Shown here piece after piece: positions 10,451 to 19,400 of a DNA stretch of 64,000 nt. The notes beneath the pieces were generated by a model, which made no database searches, was not told the origin of the DNA, and was given only the letters and a program-made list of their open reading frames with translations. Source of the stretch: Variovorax paradoxus (GTDB lineage Bacteria; Pseudomonadota; Gammaproteobacteria; Burkholderiales; Burkholderiaceae_C); the NCBI GenBank assembly GCA_016806145.1, contig CP063167.1, positions 740,501 through 804,500 on the forward strand. Reading direction: 5' to 3'. Every line of letters starts with the position of its first letter. Positions within the stretch are counted from its first letter, which is position 1. The position numbers and the translations under genes were made by a program.

Positions 10451-11743
10451 ATGACCGAACCGATTTCCTCCCTCACGCGCCGCCGCCTGCTCGCCACCTC
10501 GATGGCCTTCAGCGCCGCGTCGGCCGCCACCGCCGCCTTCGCCATGCTGCGCCCGCCTTCGGCCACCGGCCCCGACGACACCTCGGTGCGGCCCTTCCGC
10601 GTCGCCGTCGATCGCGAGGCGCTCGTCGACCTGCGCCGACGCCTCGCCGCCACGCGCTGGCCGAGTGCCGAGACCGTGGCCGACACCTCGCAGGGCGTGC
10701 GCCTCGCCACCCTGCGGTCGCTGGTGCGCTACTGGGCCACCGACTACGACTGGCGCAAGGGCGAGGCGCGGCTCAATGCCGTGCCGCAGTTCGTGACCAC
10801 CATCGACGGCCTCGACATCCAGTTCGCCCACATCCGCTCGCGCCACGCCGATGCGATGCCGCTGATCATGACCCACGGCTGGCCCGGCTCCATCTTCGAG
10901 CTGCTCAAGGTCGTGGGCCCGCTGACCGACCCCACCGCGCACGGCGGCCGCGCCGAGGATGCCTTCCATCTCGTCCTGCCCTCGCTGCCGGGCTTCGGCT
11001 TCTCGGGCCAGCCCGAGGCCACCGGCTGGGACTCCAACCACATCGCGCGCGCCTGGGGCGTGCTGATGGCGCGGCTCGGCTACGAGCAGTTCGTCTCGCA
11101 GGGCGGCGACTGCGGCTCCGTGATCTCGCACCGCATGGCGATCCAGAAGGTGCCGGGCCTGATCGGCATCCACGTCAACATGCCCGGCACCGTGCCCGCC
11201 GAGATCGCCGCCATCCTCGCCGCCGGCGGCCCCGCGCCCGCCGGCCTGCTGCCGAAGGAACGCGCCGCCTTCGACAAGCTCGACGACTTCTACAGGAACA
11301 GCTCGGGCTACTCCGCCATGATGGTCACGCGCCCCCAGACCCTGGGCTACGCCCTCGCCGACTCACCCGTGGGCCAGGCCGCCTGGATCTACGACAAGTT
11401 CGCGACCTGGACCTATTCGGGCGGCGTGCCCGAGCGCGTGCTCCCGCGCGACGAGATGCTCGACGACATCTCGCTGTACTGGCTCACCAACAGCGCGACC
11501 TCGGCGGCGCAGATCTATTGGGAGGACCACTCGAACAACTTCAATGCGGTGGATATCTCGCTGCCCGCGGCCGTGACGGTGTTTCCGGGCGAGATCTATC
11601 AAGCGCCGCGCAGCTGGGCGGACCGGGCCTATCACAAGCTCGTCTATTGGAACGAGGTCGACAACGGCGGGCACTTCGCGGCCTGGGAACAGCCGGAGCT
11701 GTTCAGCCGGGAGGTGCGGGCGGCGTTCAGGTCGTTGCGCTGA
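10451..11743 (+). CDS. Tat-exported epoxide hydrolase (EHN-type alpha/beta hydrolase)
   Basis: This is a 430-residue protein. The N-terminus has a twin-arginine signal (SLTRRRLLATSMAF followed by an Ala-rich hydrophobic stretch), so it is probably exported folded to the periplasm. An epoxide-hydrolase N-terminal domain covers about 47-160. The oxyanion motif HGWPGS is at 142-147, the nucleophile is Asp220 in QGGDCGS, and the catalytic His is in NGGHFAAWEQPELF near the end. The enzyme opens epoxides to diols through an ester intermediate. The divergent winged-helix/ATPase gene probably controls it. Confidence 0.87.
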   Translation: MTEPISSLTRRRLLATSMAFSAASAATAAFAMLRPPSATGPDDTSVRPFRVAVDREALVDLRRRLAATRWPSAETVADTSQGVRLATLRSLVRYWATDYDWRKGEARLNAVPQFVTTIDGLDIQFAHIRSRHADAMPLIMTHGWPGSIFELLKVVGPLTDPTAHGGRAEDAFHLVLPSLPGFGFSGQPEATGWDSNHIARAWGVLMARLGYEQFVSQGGDCGSVISHRMAIQKVPGLIGIHVNMPGTVPAEIAAILAAGGPAPAGLLPKERAAFDKLDDFYRNSSGYSAMMVTRPQTLGYALADSPVGQAAWIYDKFATWTYSGGVPERVLPRDEMLDDISLYWLTNSATSAAQIYWEDHSNNFNAVDISLPAAVTVFPGEIYQAPRSWADRAYHKLVYWNEVDNGGHFAAWEQPELFSREVRAAFRSLR

Positions 11744-11765
11744 GCCGGGCGCGCGGGCCCTGTCG

Positions 11766-12266
11766 TCAATCCGCCGCGTGCGGACTGGGCCCGCGTTCGA
11801 CCAGCGTGCGCAGCGCCATCTGCGTACGCGTTCCTTCCACGCCCTCGACCTCGTGGATGCGTGCCAGCAGCACTTCCAGCGCCTGCGCATCGCGCGTGCG
11901 CACCTTCAACAGCAGGCCGCTGTCGCCGGTGACGATGTGGATCTCCTCGATATCGGGAAGCGATTCGAGCGCCGCAACCTGGCGGGCACGCTTCACGGTA
12001 CTGGTGATCACCTGCACGAAGCACAGCAGCGGCCGCCCCAGCTTCGCGCCATCGAGGCGCGCCACGGTCGCGAGGATCACCCCGTCGCGTTTGAGCCGCT
12101 TCACCCGCTCGTGCACCGCGGGCGCCGACAGATGAAGCAATTCGCCCAGCGCGGCATAGCTGAGCGTGCTGTCGTTCGCCAGAAGCCCTAACAGTCTTCG
12201 GTCGACGGCGTCCAGCCGGGCGGGTGCCTTGCTCTCCGGTTGAAGCGGGTTCGTATTTTTGGCCAT
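11766..12266 (-). CDS. Lrp/AsnC family transcriptional regulator
   Basis: This is a 166-residue protein. The N-terminal HTH covers residues about 18-75 (LDAVDRRLLGLLANDSTLSYAALGELLHLS, cut here, then APAVHERVKRL), followed by the RAM ligand-binding domain to about 155 (GDSGLLLKVRTRDAQALEVLL). Lrp-type proteins bind amino acids and DNA as dimers or octamers. It is divergent from a PLP-dependent decarboxylase, its likely target. Paired dyads in the spacer support autoregulation and target control. Confidence 0.92.
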   Translation of the reverse strand: MAKNTNPLQPESKAPARLDAVDRRLLGLLANDSTLSYAALGELLHLSAPAVHERVKRLKRDGVILATVARLDGAKLGRPLLCFVQVITSTVKRARQVAALESLPDIEEIHIVTGDSGLLLKVRTRDAQALEVLLARIHEVEGVEGTRTQMALRTLVERGPSPHAAD

Positions 12267-12290
12267 GGTTCTGAAAGCGCTAGGGCAGCT

Positions 12291-12332
12291 GAATGATGTT
12301 CGGGAGAATAAGCCAAAGACGGAACATCATTC
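12291..12332. promoter_or_regulatory. Paired 11-bp inverted repeat, likely Lrp operator
   Basis: GAATGATGTTC (12291-12301) is exactly inverted as GAACATCATTC (12322-12332). Each arm is itself a weak dyad (GAA, five bases, TTC). The arm centres are 31 bp apart, about three helical turns, so two dimers could sit on one face. The element lies between the Lrp start at 12266 and the decarboxylase start at 12343 and ends just before the latter. Confidence 0.6.
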
Positions 12333-12342
12333 GGTGAACAAC

Positions 12343-13842
12343 ATGCCTGCACTTTCGGACCTCGCTCTTCCTCTCCCAGCATCAGAGGGAGCCCCACCCA
12401 GCCGCCTGCTCGGAGCGGTGCCACCGGAAGCATGGGCGCGGGTCCTGTCTCGCATGAGTCCCGTCGGCCATTCATCCCGCGCACAACGTCCGGTGGAAGT
12501 GATCGATCACGCCAGCGCCGAGTCGCTTCGCGCGATCGGCGTGCCCGCACAGGCCCGGCCGCTGGAAGAGGTGATCGACCAGATGCTGGTCGAGATCTAC
12601 CCCTGGCGAGCGCGCATGGACCATCCCCGGTTCCTGGCCTTCATTCCGGGACCGTCTTCGCCGCTGTCGGCCCTGGGCGACTACTTGACCGCCGTTCACA
12701 ACATCCACGCCGGCAGCTGGCTGCAGAGCTCGGGGGCCAGCGTCATCGAGGCGGCGCTGATTCAATGGCTGGCGGCGCAGGTCGGGCTCCCGCCTTCGGC
12801 TGGCGGCCTGTTCGTGTCGGGGGGCTCCATGGCCAACCTGACGGCGCTTGCGATGGCACGCGATTTCAAGCTCGAGCCGGCGCAGCGCCTGCAAGGCGTT
12901 GTCTACGTCTCGGAGCAAACGCATTCATCCGTTGCCAAAGGTCTGAAGATCCTCGGGCTGCTGCCGCATCAGATCCGCCGCATGCCCACCGATGCCGCGT
13001 TCCGCATGGACATGACGGCCCTGGCGGCCGCGGTCGAGCAGGACATCTCCGATGGGCTCAGGCCTTTCGCCGTGGTGGCGAGCGCGGGCACGACGAATAC
13101 CGGCAGCATCGATCCACTGCGACGGATTCGCGCACTGTGCGACGCACACGACATGTGGATGCACGTAGATGGCGCGTACGGTGCATCCGCCGCGCTGTCG
13201 CCATCGCATCGGGGTTTGCTCGACGGCATCGGCGAAGCCGACAGCCTGAGCTGGGATGCGCACAAGTGGCTGTTCCAGACCTACGGCTGCGGGATGGTCT
13301 TCGTGCGTCAGCGCAAGCACCTCTCACAGGTCTTCCATACCCGACCCGAATACCTGCTCGATGCGCACGCCGACACCGACGCCGACCAGATCAATTTCTG
13401 GGACCTCGGCGTCGAACTCACCAGACCGGCACGCGCACTGAAGCTGTGGCTCACCTTGCAGGTGCTGGGGTCGGACGCCATGGGCGAGGCGATTGCGCAT
13501 GGTTGCCGATTGGCAACCTGGGCTCAGGACGAGCTCGAGAAGGATCCTCGCTGGGACATCGTGTCGCCCGCGCAGTTGGGCATCGTCACCTTCCGCATGA
13601 CGGATGCGGCCATGAGCCCGGAGGCGCTCGATGCGCTGAACAGCGAGATTTCATCGCGGGCACTTCAGGAGGGCTTTGCGACGGTGTTGACGACACGCTT
13701 GCGCAATCGAACCGTGCTGCGAATCTGTGCCATTCATCCGGATGCCACTGAGAGCGACATGCGGGAGACGATTCGGATGCTGTCGTCATGCGCCGACGCG
13801 GTGCTCGCTTCAGGCGTTCATATCTACAAATCCTTTTCTTAA
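12343..13842 (+). CDS. Group II PLP-dependent amino-acid decarboxylase family protein
   Basis: This is a 499-residue protein from the ATG at 12343; in-frame starts upstream at 12265 and 12334 are possible but would run into the operator. It has the aromatic-L-amino-acid decarboxylase fold: HPRFLAFIPGP near residue 93, the SGGSMANLTAL substrate/PLP loop, MHVDGAYGAS with the PLP-contacting Asp, and the Schiff-base Lys in SWDAHKWLFQ. It probably decarboxylates an amino acid in the cytoplasm, and the Lrp neighbour fits that. The substrate is unknown; aromatic amino acids or an aldehyde-forming side reaction are possible. Confidence 0.88.
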   Translation: MPALSDLALPLPASEGAPPSRLLGAVPPEAWARVLSRMSPVGHSSRAQRPVEVIDHASAESLRAIGVPAQARPLEEVIDQMLVEIYPWRARMDHPRFLAFIPGPSSPLSALGDYLTAVHNIHAGSWLQSSGASVIEAALIQWLAAQVGLPPSAGGLFVSGGSMANLTALAMARDFKLEPAQRLQGVVYVSEQTHSSVAKGLKILGLLPHQIRRMPTDAAFRMDMTALAAAVEQDISDGLRPFAVVASAGTTNTGSIDPLRRIRALCDAHDMWMHVDGAYGASAALSPSHRGLLDGIGEADSLSWDAHKWLFQTYGCGMVFVRQRKHLSQVFHTRPEYLLDAHADTDADQINFWDLGVELTRPARALKLWLTLQVLGSDAMGEAIAHGCRLATWAQDELEKDPRWDIVSPAQLGIVTFRMTDAAMSPEALDALNSEISSRALQEGFATVLTTRLRNRTVLRICAIHPDATESDMRETIRMLSSCADAVLASGVHIYKSFS

Positions 13843-13848
13843 CGAACC

Positions 13849-13871
13849 ACCGGCCGTGCCCTTGAGCCGGT
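13849..13871 (+). terminator. Weak hairpin after the decarboxylase gene
   Basis: ACCGGC and GCCGGT pair with an 11-nt loop just after the stop. There is no T-run, so intrinsic termination is doubtful. Confidence 0.25.
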
Positions 13872-14032
13872 CGCTAACCAGGGAAGCTTTATTTGCCCGT
13901 GATGCGACGTAAGACTGAATAAGGGAACCCCGGCGCGTCTCGATCTATAGCCCTTCTCCGTCCGCACCACACTGAGTGTGACAAATCCGCGCCGCCCCAA
14001 TCGCACCCGCCCCACTCTCCTCTGCCACGGCG

Positions 14033-15064
14033 TCACGCCACCACCAACGGCAACGTCAACCGCGCCTCCAACCCTCCAGTACGCCGGTTCTGCAGCAACA
14101 ACTCCCCCTGCATCGACCGCGCCAACCGCCGCGCAATCGCCAGCCCAAGCCCAGACCCAGGCTTGTCCTCCTGCCCCTGCCGCCCCCGCACCCACGGCGC
14201 GAACACCGCATCGATCTGCGCCGGCTTGATCCCCGGCCCCGAATCCACCACCGCCAGCACCAGCCGTTGCGCATCGACGTGTGCGCACACCCGCACGTCG
14301 CTGCCATAACGCAACGCGTTGTCGATCAGGTTCGCCAGCACGCGCCGCAGCGCGAGCGGGCAGGCGACCACAGGCTGGCCGATGCGGCCGTCGAGTGCGA
14401 TGGCACGGCCGGAGTCGCGGTAGCCGCGCACGAGGTTGTCGAGCAGGCCGTCGGCATCAACGCGCTGCAGTGGCTCGGCCACGCTGCGCTGCAGGCGCGC
14501 GCTGGCGACGCTGGCCTCGACCAGCTCTTGCATCTCGGCGAGATCGCGCTGCATCGCTTCGCGCAGCGCGGGGTCGTCGAGCATCTCACAGCGCAGGCCC
14601 ATGCGGGTGAGCGGGGTGCGCAGGTCGTGGGCATAGGCGGCCTGCACGTCGAGGTGCTCGGCCTCGCGTTCGACGCGGCGGCGCCGGCCCTTGTTGATGG
14701 CGCGTGCCAGCCGCGCGATGGCGCGCGGGCCGCTCTCGGGCAGTTCGGGCATGCGGGCATCGCCGCCGTGCGACTCGAGGGCGCGGGCGATGCGCACGGC
14801 GCCGGCGCGGTAGGCCAGGACCTCGAGGCCGAGGCAGACACCGATCAGCGCGAGCACGACGAGCACTGACACGCCGAGGATCCACAGCAGGCCGTCGTCG
14901 ATGCTGCAGACCATGGGCGCGAGCGTGGCGGCGTGCGTGTTCTGGCCGAGGGCGGCGAGCGCCAGCGCGCGGGCGGCGTACAAGGCCAGGCCCTGCGTGC
15001 GCGGAACCGCCTTGGCAGGTGTTGCGGATGCGAGGGCGATGGGTGTCTGAAGGCTGCGGGTCAT
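14033..15064 (-). CDS. Membrane sensor histidine kinase with minimal sensor region
   Basis: This is a 343-residue protein. One clear membrane segment (about 59-82) follows an Ala-rich N-terminus that may form a second. A HAMP-like linker runs to about 135. The phospho-acceptor is His146 in YAHDLRTPLTRM. The ATPase has NLIDNALRYG (N box), VDSGPGI (G1) and GSGLGLAIARRL (G2). The periplasmic loop is under 30 residues, so the stimulus is probably sensed in the membrane or through partners. No OmpR-type response regulator is adjacent; the nearest is the lone receiver upstream. Confidence 0.88.
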   Translation of the reverse strand: MTRSLQTPIALASATPAKAVPRTQGLALYAARALALAALGQNTHAATLAPMVCSIDDGLLWILGVSVLVVLALIGVCLGLEVLAYRAGAVRIARALESHGGDARMPELPESGPRAIARLARAINKGRRRRVEREAEHLDVQAAYAHDLRTPLTRMGLRCEMLDDPALREAMQRDLAEMQELVEASVASARLQRSVAEPLQRVDADGLLDNLVRGYRDSGRAIALDGRIGQPVVACPLALRRVLANLIDNALRYGSDVRVCAHVDAQRLVLAVVDSGPGIKPAQIDAVFAPWVRGRQGQEDKPGSGLGLAIARRLARSMQGELLLQNRRTGGLEARLTLPLVVA

Positions 15065-15227
15065 CTGGAATCTCCTGTCGCCGACGCACCGGCCGGCATG
15101 GAAGCGATGACATCACGCGAGGTGGGCCGCCCACCATCGCACCAGCGTTCGCCCAACCCCTACGAAGGTTTGCCCCCGGCATGCGCGCGGCTGGCGCGGC
15201 AAGAGACGATGGCGCGGGCGACGCGCC

Positions 15228-15617
15228 TCAGCGCCGCGCCGCGGCGTCGTGCAAGGCGTGCCGGATCCAGGCCTCGAGTTCGGCGGCGTCGATCGGTTTC
15301 TCGATCAGGCACAGCGCGGTACTGGCGCGCACGCGCTCGCGCGTGCGCGCCGAGGCATAGGCGGTGATGAACAGCGTGGGCACGCGCAGGCCGTCGCGGT
15401 CGAGGCGCTCGAGCAGTTCGATGCCGTCCATGGCCTCCATGCGGATGTCGCACACGAGGCAGCGGGTCTGCCGCTGCAGGCCCGAGGCCAGGAAGTCCAT
15501 TGCCGATTCGAACGCGCGCGTCTCCCAGCCGAACGAGCGCACCAGACTGCTGGTGGCGGCGCGCACGAAGGGGTCGTCGTCGACGATGGAAACGAAATCG
15601 ATGGCTGACAGGGACAA
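15228..15617 (-). CDS. Stand-alone response-regulator receiver domain protein
   Basis: This is a 129-residue protein with a single CheY-like domain: acidic pocket VDDDP at 12-16, phospho-acceptor Asp57 in LVCDIRM, Thr/Ser switch in FITAYAS and Lys in CLIEKPID. There is no output domain. No ATG fits; the start is a TTG at 15615-15617 behind a GGGAAG site, and an in-frame stop lies six codons upstream. It may carry phosphate between the two kinases of this block or act by binding partners. Confidence 0.82.
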   Translation of the reverse strand: MSLSAIDFVSIVDDDPFVRAATSSLVRSFGWETRAFESAMDFLASGLQRQTRCLVCDIRMEAMDGIELLERLDRDGLRVPTLFITAYASARTRERVRASTALCLIEKPIDAAELEAWIRHALHDAAARR

Positions 15618-15718
15618 GAGGCTTCCCGTTCTCTACCGGGCTTGGGACGAAGGCGCAGGACACGCGGGCACGACCCGGGCTTGCAGAATACCGGCGGCAC
15701 GGCGCGGCGCCATCATCT

Positions 15719-16423
15719 CTAGGTATGGTGCGAGACGGCCGGCTGCGCGCGTGGCAGGCCCTGCACGACGCCGAGCGCTTCCATCTTGCGCACCAGCTCG
15801 GCGACCGAGCGCGATTCCATCTTGCGCATGGCTTGACCGCGGTGGATCTTCGCGGTGATCTCGGCAATGCCCATGCGGTCGGCGATCTGCTTGTTCATGA
15901 GGCCCGAGGCCACGTGCTGCACCACCTCGCGCTCGCGCGGCGTGAGCAGGGCCCAGCAGTCGCGCGAGGCCTGGAGCGCGCGGTCGGTGTCGAGCCGCCT
16001 GGCGTCGGCATCCAGCGCGGCGGCCACGGCGTCGAGCATGTCCTGGTCGCGAAAGGGCTTGGTGAGGAAGTCGACGGCGCCGGCCTTCATGGCGCGCACG
16101 GTCATCGCGATGTCGCCATGGCCGGTCATGAAGATGATCGGCATGTGCGGCCGGCCGGCCTCGCGCAGGGCCTGCTGGAACGCAAGGCCGCTCTGGCCGC
16201 GCAGGCGCACGTCGAGCACCAGGCACGAGGGCCCGGACGCGCGCGGCGCGGCCTGGAATTCCTCGGTGGTGGCGAAGGCGCGCACCTCGAGGTCGACCGA
16301 GCGCAACAGGCTGCCGATGGCGGCGCGCACCAGGTCGTCGTCGTCGACGACGAACACCACGCGCGCGTCGCCGGCCAGCGGAGCGCCCGGGGATCTGGTG
16401 AGGAGGCTTTGGGAAGAGGTCAT
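15719..16423 (-). CDS. FixJ/TodT-type two-component response regulator (receiver + LuxR HTH)
   Basis: This is a 234-residue protein. The receiver has VVDDDD at about 25-30, phospho-acceptor Asp71 in LVLDVRL, the MTGHGD switch region and TKPF lysine. A linker leads to a LuxR/FixJ HTH (LTPREREVVQHVASGLMNKQ and on, about 163-225). It probably activates sigma-70 promoters when phosphorylated. Its ATG overlaps the TGA of the large kinase gene (ATGA), so the two are translationally coupled and are a cognate pair. Confidence 0.92.
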   Translation of the reverse strand: MTSSQSLLTRSPGAPLAGDARVVFVVDDDDLVRAAIGSLLRSVDLEVRAFATTEEFQAAPRASGPSCLVLDVRLRGQSGLAFQQALREAGRPHMPIIFMTGHGDIAMTVRAMKAGAVDFLTKPFRDQDMLDAVAAALDADARRLDTDRALQASRDCWALLTPREREVVQHVASGLMNKQIADRMGIAEITAKIHRGQAMRKMESRSVAELVRKMEALGVVQGLPRAQPAVSHHT

Positions 16424-19400
16424 GGGGCGAGGCCAGGTTCGGACAGGGGCAAGGTGAAGACGGCGCGCGTGCCCGCGGGCTCGCGCCGCGACAGCGACAA
16501 GGTGCCGCCATGCGCGTCGAGGATCGATTTGCAGATCGCCAGGCCCATGCCCATGCCGTCGGCCTTGGTCGTGAACAAAGGCTTCAGCAGGTGCTCGCCC
16601 GCTTCGTCGCCGATGCCGGTGCCGGCGTCGTCCACGGTCACGCGCACCCGGCCCTCGCCATCGCCACCACAGCTCAGGCACAGCGGACGCGGGCCTGGCG
16701 GCAGCGAAGCCATGGCCTCCGCGCCGTTCATCAGCAGGTTGACCACCACCTGCTGCAACTGCACGCGGTCACCGTGCACGAGCACGGCCGCCTCCAGGCC
16801 GCGCAGCTCGAGCGCCACGCCGAGCGTGTCGAGCGGGCCGGCCACCAGCACGGCCGCTTCGCGCAGTGCCTCGTTGAGGTCGAAGGCCGCGAGCCGCGGC
16901 TCGGCATTGCGTGCCTTGGCGCGCAGGGCCTGGATGATGCTGCGCGCGCGCAGCGCGCTCTTGCCGATGTGGGCGAGCATCTCGCGCGCCTCGGCGATGT
17001 CGGGCGGGCTGCGGTCGAGCCAGCGCAGCGCGGCGCTCGCGGAGGTGTCGACGGCGGCGATCGGCTGGCCGACCTCGTGCACGATCGACGCGACCAGTTC
17101 GCCCATGGCCTTGAGCCGGGTCGCGCGCTCGAGGTCGGTGAGCGCGCCGCGCAACTGCTCCTCGGCGCGGGCGCGCTGGCGGTTCTGGTCGACCAGCTCC
17201 TCGTACAGGCGCGCGTTCTCGAGCGCGAAGGCGGCCTGCGAAGCGATCACCTCGAGCACCTCGGCCTTGGCCGGCGTGAACACGTGCGAGGCGAGGTTGT
17301 TCTCGAGGTAGAGCACGCCGACCAGGCGCGCATGGCGCATCAGCGGCACGCACAGCACCGAGCGCGGCCGGCGCCGGCGGATGTAGTCGTCCTGCGCGAA
17401 CGAAGCGTTCTCGCGCGCATCGTCGATCACCATGTGCTGCTGGGTGCGCGCGACGGCCTGCACGATGCCGAGCGGCAGAACGTCGGGACCGAAGGCCGCG
17501 GCCTCCTGCGTGACGGCGATCGTGCCGTCGACCACCGAGGCCCGGGCGCGCAATTGCCAGGAGTCTTCGCGCAGCAGCGCCAGCGTGCCGTGCTCGGCAC
17601 CGGCGTTCTCGAGCGCGGTGCGCAGCAGGGTGTCGACCAACCGCTCGGGCACGATCTCGCTGGCCAGCGCGTTCGAGATGCGCAGCACGGCCTGCGCATC
17701 GAGCGCCTGCAGCCGGCTGCCGGCGCCCACCTGCTCGTCGCTCTCGAACAGGCCCGGGTACTCGGCCTGCAGCAGTCGCACCTTGGCCATGGCGCCCCAG
17801 CGCTGCCAGGCGCCGCGCGCATGCCGCAGGTTGCCGTAGGCCGACAGCTCGTCGCCACGCGCCGCATGGAAGGCACCGGCGCGTTCGGCCGCCAGCGCCT
17901 CCACCTGCGTGAATCCGTGCCGGCGCGCATGCGTCACGGCGCGCGCATAGGCCTCGACCGCGGCAGCGGGATCGCCGTCGATGCGAAGACGCTCCGCGCG
18001 CACCAGCTCGTGCCGCGCGAGAAAGTTGCCGGGGCAGGCCAGCGCCCAGGTCTCGAGCTGGGCCAGGTCGCGCCGCAGCGCGGCCTGCTGTGCAGGGTCG
18101 CGCTCGGGCAGCGCGAGCAGCGCCAGCGCGCCGTAAAACGGCAGGTCGCCACTCTCGGCGAAGGTGCGTGCCGAATCGGCGCAGGCCTCGGCGCGCCGGC
18201 GCGCCTCGAGTGCCTCGTCGAGCCGGCCGAACAGCAGCGCGGCCTGCAGGCGATAGACCCAGAACGCGAAGTCCACGAGCGTGGCGGGATCGCCCTCGCG
18301 CGGCACGCGCGGCTGCGCCTGCGGGTCGCCGTCGCTGCCGTCCTGCAGTTGCGACAGCAGCTGCTTCTGCGCGAGCAGCGCGTCGATCACGAGCTGGAAG
18401 TTGGCATCGCGCGCAATCGCCAGGCCGCGCTCGACCGTGTCGCGCACGTCGCCCAGCAGCTCGCCCGCGAACAGCATGCCCGTGGCCTGGTTGCGCCCGC
18501 AGTAGATCGCGAAGGTGTGGTCGCCGCTCGCCACAGCGAGCTCGTAGGCGCGCCGGATGTAGTCGCGTGCCGCGCGCGCGGGCTGCGACCACGGAACGAC
18601 CATGGTGCCGAAGGTCATGTAAACCCGGCCGCGGTAGCGCGCGAGGCCGCGCTCGTCGACCAGGTGCAGCGCGAGCGCGCCGAACTCGCGCGCCGTGGCG
18701 TAGTCGCCGTAGCGCACGCCGAACACCTGCGTCATGCAGACGTAGCCGTCGGCCGAGGCATCGGCATGGCCGTGCGCGATGCCCAGCCGCGCCATGTGCA
18801 GCAGGATCAGGTCGACCAGGTTCTGGTCGGTGTAGAGCGCGGGTGGGATCAGGTCGGCAAAGATGTCGGTGATGGCGCGGCGCAGCGGGTCGGCCACGAT
18901 CGGCAACTGCCGGAAGGCGGCCATGCCGTGGCGGTCGATCCAGGCCTGCAGGGCCGCATGCTCGCGGTCCACCGCGGTGGCATCGGGCTGGCGCGGCAGC
19001 TCGATGCCGGCCTTGCGCAGGAAGGCCAGGCCGACGTCGAGCGCGCGGTCGAAGCGGCCCAGCGTGGTGTAAAGCGCCGCGCGCAGGCGCGTGAGATCGG
19101 CGGCGAAGATGCCCTCGCCCGCAACCTGCTCGAGCGCTGCCAGCCGTGCCTCGGCCACCTCGAGCGCACCGGTCATGAACTCGGCCTCGCCGCACAGGGC
19201 GCGTGCATGCAGGCCATCTTCGCTCGCGTCGTCTTCGCTCAGGAAGGCCAGTGCGGCGCGGAAGAAGCCGAGCGCCGAATGATGGGCGGTGGCGGCCTTG
19301 GCCTGCCGGCCGGCCTCGAGGTTGAGCCGCGCGAAGGCACGCCGCTCCTCGGGCGCGTCGACGGCCGGGCGCGCGAGGCTGGCCTGCACGGCGAGCGTGA

